Below are positions 40,000 through 47,874 of a stretch of 64,000 bases of DNA, piece after piece; positions within the stretch are counted from its first letter, which is position 1, and each line of letters starts with the position of its first letter. The translations under genes and the position numbers were made by a program. This stretch comes from Thermoleophilales bacterium (GTDB lineage Bacteria > Actinomycetota > Thermoleophilia > Solirubrobacterales > 70-9), in NCBI GenBank assembly GCA_020636955.1, contig JACJWY010000001.1:179198-243197 (forward strand), in the 5' to 3' direction. The notes under the pieces are model-generated. The model did not search any database. It was not told the DNA's origin and was given only the letters and a program-made list of their open reading frames with translations.

Positions 40000-41718
40000 C
40001 TACTTCCACCAGGGGCCCGTGTTCTTGACCTGCCCGGCAGTCAGCCAGGCCCGTCGGGCGGTAGCAATTCCGTAATCCATGAACTCGAGGGTGTCAGGCC
40101 GGTGGGCGTCGGTGTTGATCACGATCTCCACTCCGGCCTCGGCGGCCATGCGGGCGTGAATCTCGTTCAGGTCCCGGCGGCGGGGATTGCCGTTGATCTC
40201 TATCAGGGTCTCGTGCTCGACCGCGGCCGCGATCACTCTTTCCATGTTCAGCGGGTAGGGGTCCCGCTGGTTGATCAGCCGGCCGGTCGGATGGCCGATG
40301 CAGTCGACCAGCGGGTTCTCGATCGCGGTGACCATCCGCCCGGTCATCTTGTCCTCGTTCTCGTCGAAGGCGGTGTGCACCGAGGCGATCACCCAGTCGA
40401 GGGCTTTCAGCAGGTCATCTTGGTAATCGACTTCGCCGCTGGGGTGAATGTTTACTTCGGAGCCGGAGAGCAGGCGGATACCGTGGTCTTCGTTGTTGAA
40501 CTCGGCGATCTCCTCGATCCGTTGCCAGAGGCGGTCGGCATCGACGTTGTTGCCGAAACCATGCGATTCGGAATGGTCGGTTATCGCCAGGTACTCGTAT
40601 CCGAGAGCCTCGGCTGCGGCGGCCATTTCCTCGAGGGAGGCGATCCCGTCGGAAAGCGTGGTGTGGCAGTGGAGGTCGCCTTTGATCTGGCTGCGTTCGA
40701 CGAGATCGGGCAACTCTCCCTTCGCCGCAGCATCCAGTTCTCCCCGGTCCTCTCTTAGCTCCGGCGGGATGTACTGGTAACCGAGCCGCTCATAGACCTC
40801 TTCTTCGGTGGCGAAGAACTCAGTCTCCTCTGCCCCGCGAGCATTGCCGCGCTCCGACTTGATCCCGTTCTCGGAAACATGGAACCCCTGGGCCACCGCC
40901 CGCTCCCGAAGCTCGGCGTTATGCGGCCCGGAGCCGGTGAAGTGCTGGAGCAGATTGCCGAAGGCTTCCGGCTCGACGATCCGGACGTCCACGCCAATGC
41001 CCGAGTTGGTGGTCAGCTTCACGCCCTTGTCGCTGGGTTTGCCGTGCTCGGATACGAGTTCATGCCCGGCGATTTCCGCGGCCAGGGTCTTCGGGTCGGT
41101 CGAGGTGGCGATCAGGTCGATGTCGTGGCAGGTTTCGGTGAGCCGGCGGACCGAACCGGCGATCTCGGCCTTGTCGCATCCCGGCTCCAAGCGAAGTGCC
41201 TCGACCAGCTCTTTCGCGGTCGGCAGGATCTCGTCGAGCCTGAGCCGGGTTGGACCCTGCGGTTCGGCGTCCAGCTTGTCGAGGCCGGTCAGGATCTTCT
41301 CCTCGACCTTCGGCCCGAGGCCCTTCATCTCCCGCACCTTCTGGGCCTCGGCCGCTGCGCGCAGGTCATCCGGACCGTTCACATCGAGTTCATCGTGGAG
41401 CCGGCGGATCGTCTTCGGACCAAGCCCCGGGATCTTGCTGATCTCCAGCAGCCCCTCGGGGATCCGCTCCTTCAGCTTCGCCGCGGCCGGGATCTCACCG
41501 GTCTCGACCAGGGCGAGGATCTTTTCCTCGAGGGTCTTGCCGACCCCGGGCAGTTCGGTGATCGTGCCGTTTCTCGCCATCTCTTCGACGGAACGGCCCT
41601 CGTTCTTGATCGTCCGGGCCGAGTTCGTGTAGGCGAGGACCCGGTACTGGTCGGCCCCGTCGAGCTGGTAGAGCACCGCGAGCTCCTCCAGGGCCTCGGC
41701 GATCTGGGCATTCGTCAT
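40000..41718 (-). CDS. polX: DNA polymerase/3'-5' exonuclease PolX
   Basis: The 572-residue length and domain order are those of bacterial PolX. An N-terminal helix-hairpin-helix region (TELPGVGKTLEEKIL, IPGLGPKTIRRLHDEL, MKGLGPKVEEKIL) is followed by the polymerase palm IAGSVRRLTETCHDIDLIA (Asp-x-Asp) with GVDVRIVEP. From about residue 330 comes a PHP nuclease domain with GDLHCHTTLSDG, LAITDHSESHGFG and INGNPRRRDLNE. It fills short gaps and trims 3' ends in base-excision and end-joining repair. TAGGTT 6 bases before the ATG sets the start. Confidence 0.93.
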   Translation of the reverse strand: MTNAQIAEALEELAVLYQLDGADQYRVLAYTNSARTIKNEGRSVEEMARNGTITELPGVGKTLEEKILALVETGEIPAAAKLKERIPEGLLEISKIPGLGPKTIRRLHDELDVNGPDDLRAAAEAQKVREMKGLGPKVEEKILTGLDKLDAEPQGPTRLRLDEILPTAKELVEALRLEPGCDKAEIAGSVRRLTETCHDIDLIATSTDPKTLAAEIAGHELVSEHGKPSDKGVKLTTNSGIGVDVRIVEPEAFGNLLQHFTGSGPHNAELRERAVAQGFHVSENGIKSERGNARGAEETEFFATEEEVYERLGYQYIPPELREDRGELDAAAKGELPDLVERSQIKGDLHCHTTLSDGIASLEEMAAAAEALGYEYLAITDHSESHGFGNNVDADRLWQRIEEIAEFNNEDHGIRLLSGSEVNIHPSGEVDYQDDLLKALDWVIASVHTAFDENEDKMTGRMVTAIENPLVDCIGHPTGRLINQRDPYPLNMERVIAAAVEHETLIEINGNPRRRDLNEIHARMAAEAGVEIVINTDAHRPDTLEFMDYGIATARRAWLTAGQVKNTGPWWK

Positions 41719-41724
41719 AGACGG

Positions 41725-41730
41725 AACCTA
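41725..41730 (-). promoter_or_regulatory. -10 element TAGGTT, leaderless start for 41718
   Basis: On the reverse strand TAGGTT is followed by 6 bases and the ATG at 41718. Confidence 0.58.
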
Positions 41731-41766
41731 CCCGACCGTTTTCTGGCCGACTCGAGCGCCATACCG

Positions 41767-41772
41767 TACACT
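41767..41772 (+). promoter_or_regulatory. -10 element TACACT, leaderless start for 41780
   Basis: TACACT is followed by 7 bases and the ATG at 41780. No Shine-Dalgarno. Confidence 0.55.
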
Positions 41773-41779
41773 GTCCTAT

Positions 41780-42658
41780 ATGGGTGGCAAAGCTGGTGGG
41801 AAAGTCAAGTTTCTGTCGATCTTGCTTGTGGCGCTGTTCGCGACCTTGCCGGTCTCGCCGGCCGATGGGTCCGGGCGGGTGAGCTCGAAGGTATCGATCG
41901 AAATCTGGCCCAGGAAGGGCGTTTTCGGTTTCGTCGAAAGCGCGAAACGGGGCTGCGAGACGAACCGCTTGGTCCGGCTGTTTCGAAAGCAGGGTCGAAA
42001 GCTGGTTCTGGCCGGAAGTGACAGGACCTCCCGGACAACCAACGGCTTCATCTGGATTGTCAAGGACGGTCGTGCGACAGCCGGGACGCTGGTCGCGCGA
42101 GCAACGCCCAAACCAGGCTGCCGGCCAAGCGTTGCCAGAAGGAAGGTAAGTCCGAGGCTCGGCGAATATCCGATTTGCCCAGCGAGATTTTCCGAGATCT
42201 GCCACATCCCCCAAATCAAGATCGAGGATAAGGTCTCCTTGGTACAACCCGATTGCAAGGTCTGGAGTGAACTCACCTACGCCAGCCATTGCGTCGTAAA
42301 GGTGACTCAGGGTCCCGTTCCCTACTGTTGTTGGGCTTGGGGTGCAGCCAATTGGAACGACCGCGAGGATGGGCGCTACTTCGAGATCAAGGCGATCGAG
42401 ACTGGCGCCAAGGCTCCGTCGACGAACTACGGGCCCACATTCGCTGGCTGGTTGCCGAACAGGAATTCCGCCAGGTACAACGTTACGGAGTCAACTCTTC
42501 CGCCGTGGACGGAATTTCCGAACGCGAAGTGGTTCACGCCGGAGAACCCCATGGCGGCGCCGGGCACCCCCGGTGGGCCCATCTACTTCAACTGGGATGC
42601 TGGAGCCCTGGGGACTTTCAGTCTTTACATGGGCGGTTATCTGTACCGGAAAGAGTGA
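41780..42658 (+). CDS. Uncharacterised secreted protein, cysteine-containing
   Basis: The 292-residue protein has a signal peptide (KFLSILLVALFATLPVSPADG). The first part after it (KRGCETNRLVRLFRKQGRKL ... GFIWIVKDGRATAGTLVARATPKPGC) resembles the transthyretin-like beta modules frequent in this group, closed by two cysteines. The second half, from about residue 125, is different: CPARFSEICHIPQIKI, PYCCWAWGAANWNDRE and a C-terminal FNWDAGALGTFSLYMGGYLY, with at least six more cysteines. I do not recognise it. Third codon positions are more mixed than in the flanking genes, a sign of recent acquisition or low expression. Confidence 0.6.
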   Translation: MGGKAGGKVKFLSILLVALFATLPVSPADGSGRVSSKVSIEIWPRKGVFGFVESAKRGCETNRLVRLFRKQGRKLVLAGSDRTSRTTNGFIWIVKDGRATAGTLVARATPKPGCRPSVARRKVSPRLGEYPICPARFSEICHIPQIKIEDKVSLVQPDCKVWSELTYASHCVVKVTQGPVPYCCWAWGAANWNDREDGRYFEIKAIETGAKAPSTNYGPTFAGWLPNRNSARYNVTESTLPPWTEFPNAKWFTPENPMAAPGTPGGPIYFNWDAGALGTFSLYMGGYLYRKE

Positions 42659-42701
42659 ACGGTGGCGTATCGGGACGTGGTTCTCAGGGGAGTTCGATGA
42701 G

Positions 42702-42707
42702 TACGAT
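42702..42707 (+). promoter_or_regulatory. -10 element TACGAT, leaderless start for 42714
   Basis: TACGAT is followed by 6 bases and the GTG at 42714. It decides the start of the next gene, which otherwise could be read much longer through the preceding gene. Confidence 0.58.
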
Positions 42708-42713
42708 CCCCGG

Positions 42714-43451
42714 GTGCCCTCATCGGAGCAAGAGCAGTACCGTAGATCCGCCTGGGTGATTCTGCCCACCTACAACGAGGCAGTGAACATCGGCCGCATG
42801 GTCGAAGCACTCGGCCCGAAACTGACCCACGAGGGTGATCGAATCCTGATCGTCGACGACGCGTCTCCCGACGGGACAGGTCGCATTGCCGACCAGATCG
42901 CCGGGGATAACCCCAAGGTGCAGGTTCTCCACCGCCGGATCAAGGAGGGACTCGGACCTGCGTATCTCGCTGGATTCCGGGTGGCCCTTGACGGTGGCGC
43001 CGACCTGATCGTCCAGATGGACGCTGACTTTTCGCACGATCCGGCTTACCTGCCCCGACTCCTGGCGGCATCGGAACTTGCCGACCTGGTGATCGGTTCC
43101 CGTTACGTGCCGGGCGGCGGGATCACCGAATGGGGCCAGGTGAGGCGACTGCTCAGTCGCGGCGGCAGCCTCTACTCGCGGACCTTGTTGCGGGTTCCGG
43201 TTCGTGACTTGACCGGCGGCTTCAAGTGCTTTCGCCGCGAGGTGCTGGAGACGATCGACCTTTCCCAGGTGGCCGCCTCCGGCTACTCCTTCCAGGTCGA
43301 AATGACCTGGCGCGTGATCCGGGCCGGCTTCTCCGTGATGGAAGTCCCGATCACCTTCAGAGAAAGGCAGCAGGGCGACTCGAAGATGACCACGGCCATC
43401 GTCGCCGAGGCCGCCTGGAGAGTCCCCGCGATGAGATTCCGGGGCCGTTGA
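42714..43451 (+). CDS. Polyprenol monophosphomannose synthase (DPM1-type GT2)
   Basis: Starting at GTG 42714 the protein has 245 residues, the usual length for bacterial DPM1 homologues such as Ppm1 domain 2. It shows WVILPTYNEAVNIGRMV, RILIVDDASPDGTG, ADLIVQMDADFSHDPAYLP (Asp-x-Asp), VIGSRYVPGGGI and VRDLTGGFKCFRREVLE. The reaction is transfer of mannose from GDP-mannose to polyprenyl phosphate, giving the lipid donor for outer-face GT-C enzymes. There are no transmembrane helices. It is far from the glycan locus but may serve the GT-C-like proteins there. Confidence 0.88.
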   Translation: MPSSEQEQYRRSAWVILPTYNEAVNIGRMVEALGPKLTHEGDRILIVDDASPDGTGRIADQIAGDNPKVQVLHRRIKEGLGPAYLAGFRVALDGGADLIVQMDADFSHDPAYLPRLLAASELADLVIGSRYVPGGGITEWGQVRRLLSRGGSLYSRTLLRVPVRDLTGGFKCFRREVLETIDLSQVAASGYSFQVEMTWRVIRAGFSVMEVPITFRERQQGDSKMTTAIVAEAAWRVPAMRFRGR

Positions 43452-43476
43452 CGACCTTCACTTCATTTTGTATAGT
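43448..43476 (+). promoter_or_regulatory. Consensus promoter of the thioredoxin gene
   Basis: TTGACG (43448-43453), a 17-base spacer and TATAGT (43471-43476) form a near-consensus sigma-70 promoter. The -35 overlaps the TGA of the preceding gene. The transcript would begin near 43483 with a leader of about 25 bases and an AGGAG ribosome site. It is the best -35/-10 pair I found in the window. Confidence 0.75.
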
Positions 43477-43508
43477 ACGTAGTCCAGACCAACGATCAGG
43501 AGACCGAA

Positions 43509-43832
43509 ATGGCACTTCCCGAAGTAACCGACGCGACTTTCAAGGCCGAAGCGCTTGAGGCCGAAGGCCCGGTGCTGGTCGACTTCTGGGCTCCCTGGTG
43601 TGGTCCCTGCCGTGTCGTCCACCCGGTCCTCGAGGAAATCAACGAGGAGCGCGATGACCTGAAGATCATCAGCCTGAACATCGATGACAACCCCCAGACT
43701 GCCCAGCAGTACGGAGTCCTCTCGATCCCGACGATGATCCTGCTCAAGGACGGCGCCATGGTCAAGCAACTGGTCGGCGCCCAGCCCAAGCGGAAGATCC
43801 TCGCCGAACTCGAGCCGGCCCTCCAGGGCTGA
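43509..43832 (+). CDS. trxA: Thioredoxin
   Basis: The 107-residue protein has the active site VDFWAPWCGPCRVVHP (Cys-Gly-Pro-Cys), the cis-proline loop LSIPTMILLKDG and the terminal helix KRKILAELEPAL. This is a classic cytoplasmic thioredoxin that reduces protein disulfides with thioredoxin reductase. The ribosome site AGGAGACC precedes the ATG. It leads a run of four forward genes (tautomerase-like, cupin, acyl-CoA dehydrogenase) with gaps of 4 to 18 bases. Confidence 0.95.
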   Translation: MALPEVTDATFKAEALEAEGPVLVDFWAPWCGPCRVVHPVLEEINEERDDLKIISLNIDDNPQTAQQYGVLSIPTMILLKDGAMVKQLVGAQPKRKILAELEPALQG

Positions 43833-43850
43833 GCGAAAAGAGCCGCAGAG

Positions 43851-44027
43851 ATGCCGTTCGTACACATTCACTGGTACGAAGGACGCTCCGACGAGCAGAA
43901 GGCGGAGATCGCCAAGCGGATCGAGGAGGCGCTGGTCGATGTGGCCGGCGCTTCCCCGGAGCACTGCTGGGTGAAGTTCGTCGATTCGAAGAAGACCGAC
44001 TTCATCATCCCCGACGCCCAGTCCTAG
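43851..44027 (+). CDS. 4-oxalocrotonate tautomerase family protein
   Basis: A short ATG-started gene of 58 residues reads MPFVHIHWYEGRSDEQKAEI and then AKRIEEALVDVAGASPEHCW, ending DAQS. Cleavage of Met would expose Pro1, the catalytic base of the 4-OT family, and the strand-helix-strand length of about 60 fits exactly. The usual Arg11 corresponds to Arg12 in EGRSDEQK. Such enzymes shift double bonds in keto-enol substrates. It lies 18 bases after trxA and 4 bases before the cupin gene. Confidence 0.78.
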   Translation: MPFVHIHWYEGRSDEQKAEIAKRIEEALVDVAGASPEHCWVKFVDSKKTDFIIPDAQS

Positions 44028-44031
44028 GTCT

Positions 44032-44457
44032 GTGAGCGGATATCGCCGACTGAACGGGAAGGATCAGTTCTGGCGGCGTTCGAACCAGATGGGTGTGCTC
44101 AACACCGATCTGGGGCGCCAGCTGGAAGCGACTCAGCTGGGCGCCCGACTTTGGCGGATCGAACCGGGGCAGGCCTCGACCCGGCACCGGCACAAATCGA
44201 CCGAGGAGCTCTACGTGCTGCTCGAGGGAACCGGCAAGCTCCGGGTCGGCAATGACCTGATCGAGCTCGAACCGATGGATGCCGTGCTGGTTGATCCCGG
44301 GACCGTGCGCCAGCCGTTCAACGATACAGACGCCGACCAGCTCTGGCTGATCTTCGGCGCTCCGACCGAGCATGCCGACACCACGACCATGGACGAGGAA
44401 CTGCTCGCCTGGATGTACCCGGACGGCCCGAAGGCAATGCCGCCCGAACTGAACTGA
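44032..44457 (+). CDS. Cupin domain protein
   Basis: The 141-residue protein starts with GTG. It has the two cupin motifs: GQASTRHRHKSTEELYVLLEG (motif 1 with His, His and Glu ligands) and PMDAVLVDPGTVRQPFNDTD (motif 2, where the usual His is replaced by Gln/Phe). LEGTGKLRVGNDLIEL links them. A single-domain cupin could be a sugar isomerase, a dioxygenase or a sensor. The missing motif-2 His weakens a metalloenzyme role. It sits in the thioredoxin operon. Confidence 0.8.
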   Translation: MSGYRRLNGKDQFWRRSNQMGVLNTDLGRQLEATQLGARLWRIEPGQASTRHRHKSTEELYVLLEGTGKLRVGNDLIELEPMDAVLVDPGTVRQPFNDTDADQLWLIFGAPTEHADTTTMDEELLAWMYPDGPKAMPPELN

Positions 44458-44469
44458 GAAGCTTCCGGC

Positions 44470-45648
44470 ATGGAGAGACCGGAGAGCGCAGCGCAGGTGG
44501 TAGGCAACCGCACCATCTTCAGCGACGAGCAGAACGACTACCGGGAGAGCTTCCGCCGTTTCCTCGAGAAGGAAGTCGTGCCTCGCTATCCGGAGTGGGA
44601 GCGGGACCAGCTGGTTCCGAAAAGCCTGTTCACCAAGTGCGCCGAGTACGGCTTCCTGGCGATGGAGGTGCCGGAGGAGTTCGGCGGTCCGGGCGCCGAG
44701 GACTGGCGCTTCAACGTGGTTCTGGCCGAGGAATCGGTCTGGGCCGGCGTTTCGGACGCGATGGCCGGCCCGCTGCTCCACACCGACATCGTCGTGCCCT
44801 ACATCACGACCACGGCCGACGACGAGCAGAAACGCCGCTGGCTGCCCGGGGTCGCTTCCGGCGAGCAGGCGCTGGCGGTGGCGATGACCGAACCCGGCAC
44901 CGGCTCCGACCTGGCGGCGATCGCGACCCGCGGCAGGCGCGACGGCGACGGCTGGATCATCAACGGCGCCAAGACCTTCATCACCAACGGCATCAACGCG
45001 GACCTGGTCGTGGTCGCGGTCCGCACCTCGGACGATCCCCACGGCGGGCTTTCGCTCTTCGTGATCGAGGAGGGCATGGAGGGCTTCGAGCGCGGCAAGC
45101 AGATCGAGAAGCTCGGCCAGCACGCCTCCGACACCGCCGAGCTGTTCTTCAACGATTGCCACGTGCCGCAGGAGAACATGCTGGGCGAAGAGGGTTCCGG
45201 TTTCCTGCAGCTGGTCTCCCGCCTGGTTCCCGAAAGGCTGATCCTCTCGGTCAGCTCGATGGCCGGCTGCGAGGCAGCACTGGCGATGACCATCGACTAC
45301 GCCAAGGAGCGCAAGGCCTTCGGCCGGCCGATCGGCAGCTTCCAGCACAGCCGCTTCACCCTGGCCGAGCTGAGGACCGAGGTCGAGATCGGGCGCTGCT
45401 TCATCGACCGCTGCATCGAGCGCTACATCGAGGGCACATGCACGGTCGAGGAGGCGGCGATGGCCAAGTGGTGGACCACGGAGCTGCTCGGCAAGGTGAC
45501 CGACGCCGGCGTCCAGCTGCACGGCGGCTACGGCTACACGACCGAGTACCCGATCGGCAAAGCCTGGGTTGACGCCAGGGTCGGCCGGATCTACGCCGGC
45601 ACCAACGAGATCATGAAGGAACTGATCGGCAAGACGATGGGCCTCTAG
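44470..45648 (+). CDS. Acyl-CoA dehydrogenase (LCAD-like)
   Basis: The 392-residue protein has the flavin and substrate motifs AVAMTEPGTGSDLAAIAT, INGAKTFITNG and QLHGGYGYTTEYPI. The end reads RIYAGTNEIMKELIGKTMGL, where medium-chain enzymes have their catalytic Glu but this protein has Ala. A Glu at residue 255 (RLVPERLILS) sits where long-chain and isovaleryl enzymes place the base. It would therefore oxidise longer or branched acyl-CoAs to enoyl-CoAs with FAD. It ends at a hairpin facing the TetR gene. Confidence 0.9.
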   Translation: MERPESAAQVVGNRTIFSDEQNDYRESFRRFLEKEVVPRYPEWERDQLVPKSLFTKCAEYGFLAMEVPEEFGGPGAEDWRFNVVLAEESVWAGVSDAMAGPLLHTDIVVPYITTTADDEQKRRWLPGVASGEQALAVAMTEPGTGSDLAAIATRGRRDGDGWIINGAKTFITNGINADLVVVAVRTSDDPHGGLSLFVIEEGMEGFERGKQIEKLGQHASDTAELFFNDCHVPQENMLGEEGSGFLQLVSRLVPERLILSVSSMAGCEAALAMTIDYAKERKAFGRPIGSFQHSRFTLAELRTEVEIGRCFIDRCIERYIEGTCTVEEAAMAKWWTTELLGKVTDAGVQLHGGYGYTTEYPIGKAWVDARVGRIYAGTNEIMKELIGKTMGL

Positions 45649-45653
45649 CCGAT

Positions 45654-45673
45654 CCGGGCCCGGAGCGGCCCGG
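45654..45673. terminator. Hairpin between convergent acyl-CoA dehydrogenase and TetR genes
   Basis: CCGGGCC (45654-45660) and GGCCCGG (45667-45673) form a perfect 7-base stem with a 6-base loop in a 30-base gap between convergent stops. It probably serves both strands. Confidence 0.5.
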
Positions 45674-45678
45674 CCGAT

Positions 45679-46278
45679 TCAGGAAAGAATCAGGGCGAGC
45701 CGCTGCCGGATCTCCTGCCAGCGCCGGTTCAGGCTGCTGTCGCTGACTCCGTGGCTGATCCGCATCATCGAGAGGCCGCGCATAGTGGCGAGGATGTAGA
45801 TCATGTCGTCGTTGAAGTCGGGGCGGTCCGCAATCGCGCCGAGGGCGGTTGCCAATTCCTCGACGATCGCGACTCCCACGTCCCTTTCGATCTTGAACAG
45901 GTGCTCGCGCATCTCCTCGTCGGTTCGGGACGCGACCCACAGTTCGAGCAAGGCGTCGAATGCGTCGCCCTGATGTTCTTCCCAGAGGGCATCGAGACCT
46001 TCTTCGATCGAAATGTTCTTGCCGCTGAATCGTTCCCTGACGGTGGCGAGGCGTAGCTCGGCCAGATGGGTGACGGCGGCGCTGATCAGGTCGGCTCGGC
46101 TGCGGAAGTAGGGGGTCTGCGCTCCGCGGGAGACTCCGGCCAGCTCGGCGATCCGTCCGGTCGTGGTGCCAGCGTAGCCGTAGGTGACCAGCGACTCGAT
46201 CGTCGCGTCGAGCAGCGCGGCCCGGGTCTCGGCCCGGCGTTCGGCCTGGGTTTTCGGACGGGAACGGGCGGTGGCCAT
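45679..46278 (-). CDS. TetR family transcriptional regulator
   Basis: The ATG at 46278 gives 199 residues, and TATCTT 6 bases upstream confirms it. The DNA-binding domain is RAALLDATIESLVTYGYAGTTTGRIAELAGVSRGAQTPYFRSRADLI, a TetR helix-turn-helix with the usual Y-F after the recognition helix (quoted in pieces: TTGRIAELAGVSRGAQ, then YFRSRADLI). The C-terminal ligand domain is variable. It faces the acyl-CoA dehydrogenase gene, a frequent TetR target, but no operator is obvious between them. Confidence 0.9.
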   Translation of the reverse strand: MATARSRPKTQAERRAETRAALLDATIESLVTYGYAGTTTGRIAELAGVSRGAQTPYFRSRADLISAAVTHLAELRLATVRERFSGKNISIEEGLDALWEEHQGDAFDALLELWVASRTDEEMREHLFKIERDVGVAIVEELATALGAIADRPDFNDDMIYILATMRGLSMMRISHGVSDSSLNRRWQEIRQRLALILS

Positions 46279-46284
46279 GGGCGG

Positions 46285-46290
46285 AAGATA
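46285..46290 (-). promoter_or_regulatory. -10 element TATCTT, leaderless start for 46278
   Basis: On the reverse strand TATCTT is followed by 6 bases and the ATG at 46278. The rest of the gap to 46514 contains a TATAAC near 46452 that may serve the forward gene; I see nothing else. Confidence 0.52.
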
Positions 46291-46513
46291 TCGACCCCTG
46301 TTGCCGGCCGGCCGGCGAGCTGCGCTATCGAGGTGTCCGACCCCAGAGTCTCGCTCGAATTCTCGGAGGTTCGCGCTCCGGGAAGCCAGCCTTCGGCCTG
46401 AAAATACGTCAAGGATGCTGTCGTATGACAAGAATCTGAGACGGAGGGGTATAACTTGCCCGGTATTGGGTGCGCAACGAGTGAATGCCGTCAACAGGAG
46501 AGAGGAAGTTTCC

Positions 46514-47020
46514 ATGGGCAAGTGGGGCAAGGCGAAGCTGCTGCTGTTCGTTTCAGGTTTGGTGTGCTCGGCTTTCGTCACGCCAGTCTTGGTTCAAAGC
46601 GCTTGGGGCGACCCATGCGTTGGAGCGGCGTGTGAAACCACCAATGTCGCGAGCCCGACTGAGCTTCGGACGAGGACACCGCTGGTCGTTTGTGTACCCG
46701 GTTACGAGCGTGGCTCTTCGAGGCTGGCGTATCGTCGGAAGCCTCGCGTCTGCAACTTCTTGATGGCTGGTGCGCCCGTAGTTCACCCAGCCATGGTTCT
46801 CAACCATTCCACCAGGTGGCGGCATTGGGGACCCAGATACGCGTTCGGAGTTGGGCGTCACCATGTGAACATGGGGCCGTCGAACGGTCTCCCGATCCAG
46901 ATCATGTTGACCCGTCCGAGGGTCGTGTGCGGGCATCGGGTATTTACGACCCTTAGAGCAAGAACTCGAAGCCGGAACGCCTGGGGATCCCCGATAGAAC
47001 TTGCTGTTTGCCTCAGGTGA
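46514..47020 (+). CDS. Uncharacterised small secreted protein
   Basis: The ATG at 46514 has a GGAGAGAGGAAG ribosome site and gives 168 residues. A signal peptide (LLLFVSGLVCSAFVTPVLVQ) is followed by a mature part with six or so cysteines (DPCVGAACETT, VVCVPGY, RVCNF, RVVCGHRV, LAVCLR). It is also rich in Arg and aromatic residues, suggesting a compact disulfide-bonded fold. No family recognised. Its stop overlaps the GTG of the next secreted protein, so the two are made together. Codon use is less biased than in flanking genes. Confidence 0.58.
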   Translation: MGKWGKAKLLLFVSGLVCSAFVTPVLVQSAWGDPCVGAACETTNVASPTELRTRTPLVVCVPGYERGSSRLAYRRKPRVCNFLMAGAPVVHPAMVLNHSTRWRHWGPRYAFGVGRHHVNMGPSNGLPIQIMLTRPRVVCGHRVFTTLRARTRSRNAWGSPIELAVCLR

Positions 47021-47811
47021 CAGGCGTGCTAAACATTCGGCTCAAAACCGAGGCAATTCTGGCCGTGGCCCTGTTGACAGTGGGCGCGGCGATCATGACG
47101 GGCCCTCGCTCAGCAGACGCCAGATCCATGTTGCGTCAATTCGAGCAATGGCAGACCCTTTCAGGTAGTTACGAAGATCCGTGGGAGGCATGCAAGGCGG
47201 AAGCCACTTTTCAGCAAGGAGTCGGTCTCAGGTCAGGCGCCAGGCACATTCAGTACACCCCGGGTATAGGCGATACTCGTGATTCGGGACGGGTGTCGAT
47301 CACCGGTGTCGACTACATATCCAACGCCACTGTCCATCGAGTGCGATGGACTTTTGTCGGTAGAGGAAACTGCTATGGGGGCGGCTCAGATATCCAAGTG
47401 CAGTTTCGCGCCGGCCTGCGTTATCTGGCACCGTTCCGGGTGAATATCCGCTCGATCCAGTTCACGCATCGCGCTTCGAGAGCACTCGGCAGAGTGTTCG
47501 GGTCCAGCTGGAACTACGCCAGCGGCAGCAATATCAGTCGCTTCTCGTGTCGGCGCTCAGGGACGGTGAGCGCAACCTGCCTCGTTTCATGGTTCATAGG
47601 GGACATGTCGATGAAAGGCAAAGTCAAACTCAGGTTCTTCGCGGCCCAGGGATTTCTCAAAGTCGCCAACCGGGTTTCGATCAGGAAGACGAATCACTAC
47701 TGCCAAATCCGACACTCAACTTGCACAAGGAAAATCCGAAAAAGTTTCACCCTTCCGGTTCCATGGTCAGAGTACGAGTACTACCGTGGCCTTGGTGTTC
47801 GAGCTAGGTAA
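47017..47811 (+). CDS. Uncharacterised secreted basic protein
   Basis: The GTG at 47017 overlaps the previous stop (GTGA) and gives 264 residues. A hydrophobic N-terminal segment (TEAILAVALLTVGAAIMTG) is followed by a likely beta-rich, strongly basic mature part: VSITGVDYISNATVHRVRW, RVNIRSIQFTHRASRALG, FSCRRSGTVSATCLVSWF and a Lys/Arg-rich end. Four to six cysteines are present. I do not recognise it. It shares low codon bias and coupling with the gene before, which suggests a two-gene cassette. It is convergent with ileS. Confidence 0.57.
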   Translation: MTGVLNIRLKTEAILAVALLTVGAAIMTGPRSADARSMLRQFEQWQTLSGSYEDPWEACKAEATFQQGVGLRSGARHIQYTPGIGDTRDSGRVSITGVDYISNATVHRVRWTFVGRGNCYGGGSDIQVQFRAGLRYLAPFRVNIRSIQFTHRASRALGRVFGSSWNYASGSNISRFSCRRSGTVSATCLVSWFIGDMSMKGKVKLRFFAAQGFLKVANRVSIRKTNHYCQIRHSTCTRKIRKSFTLPVPWSEYEYYRGLGVRAR

Positions 47812-47874
47812 GCACTTGAGCCGGACCTGAAAGGCCGTCGGCTTGCGGCTCCTCGCCAAATCCGAGTGTCGCGC

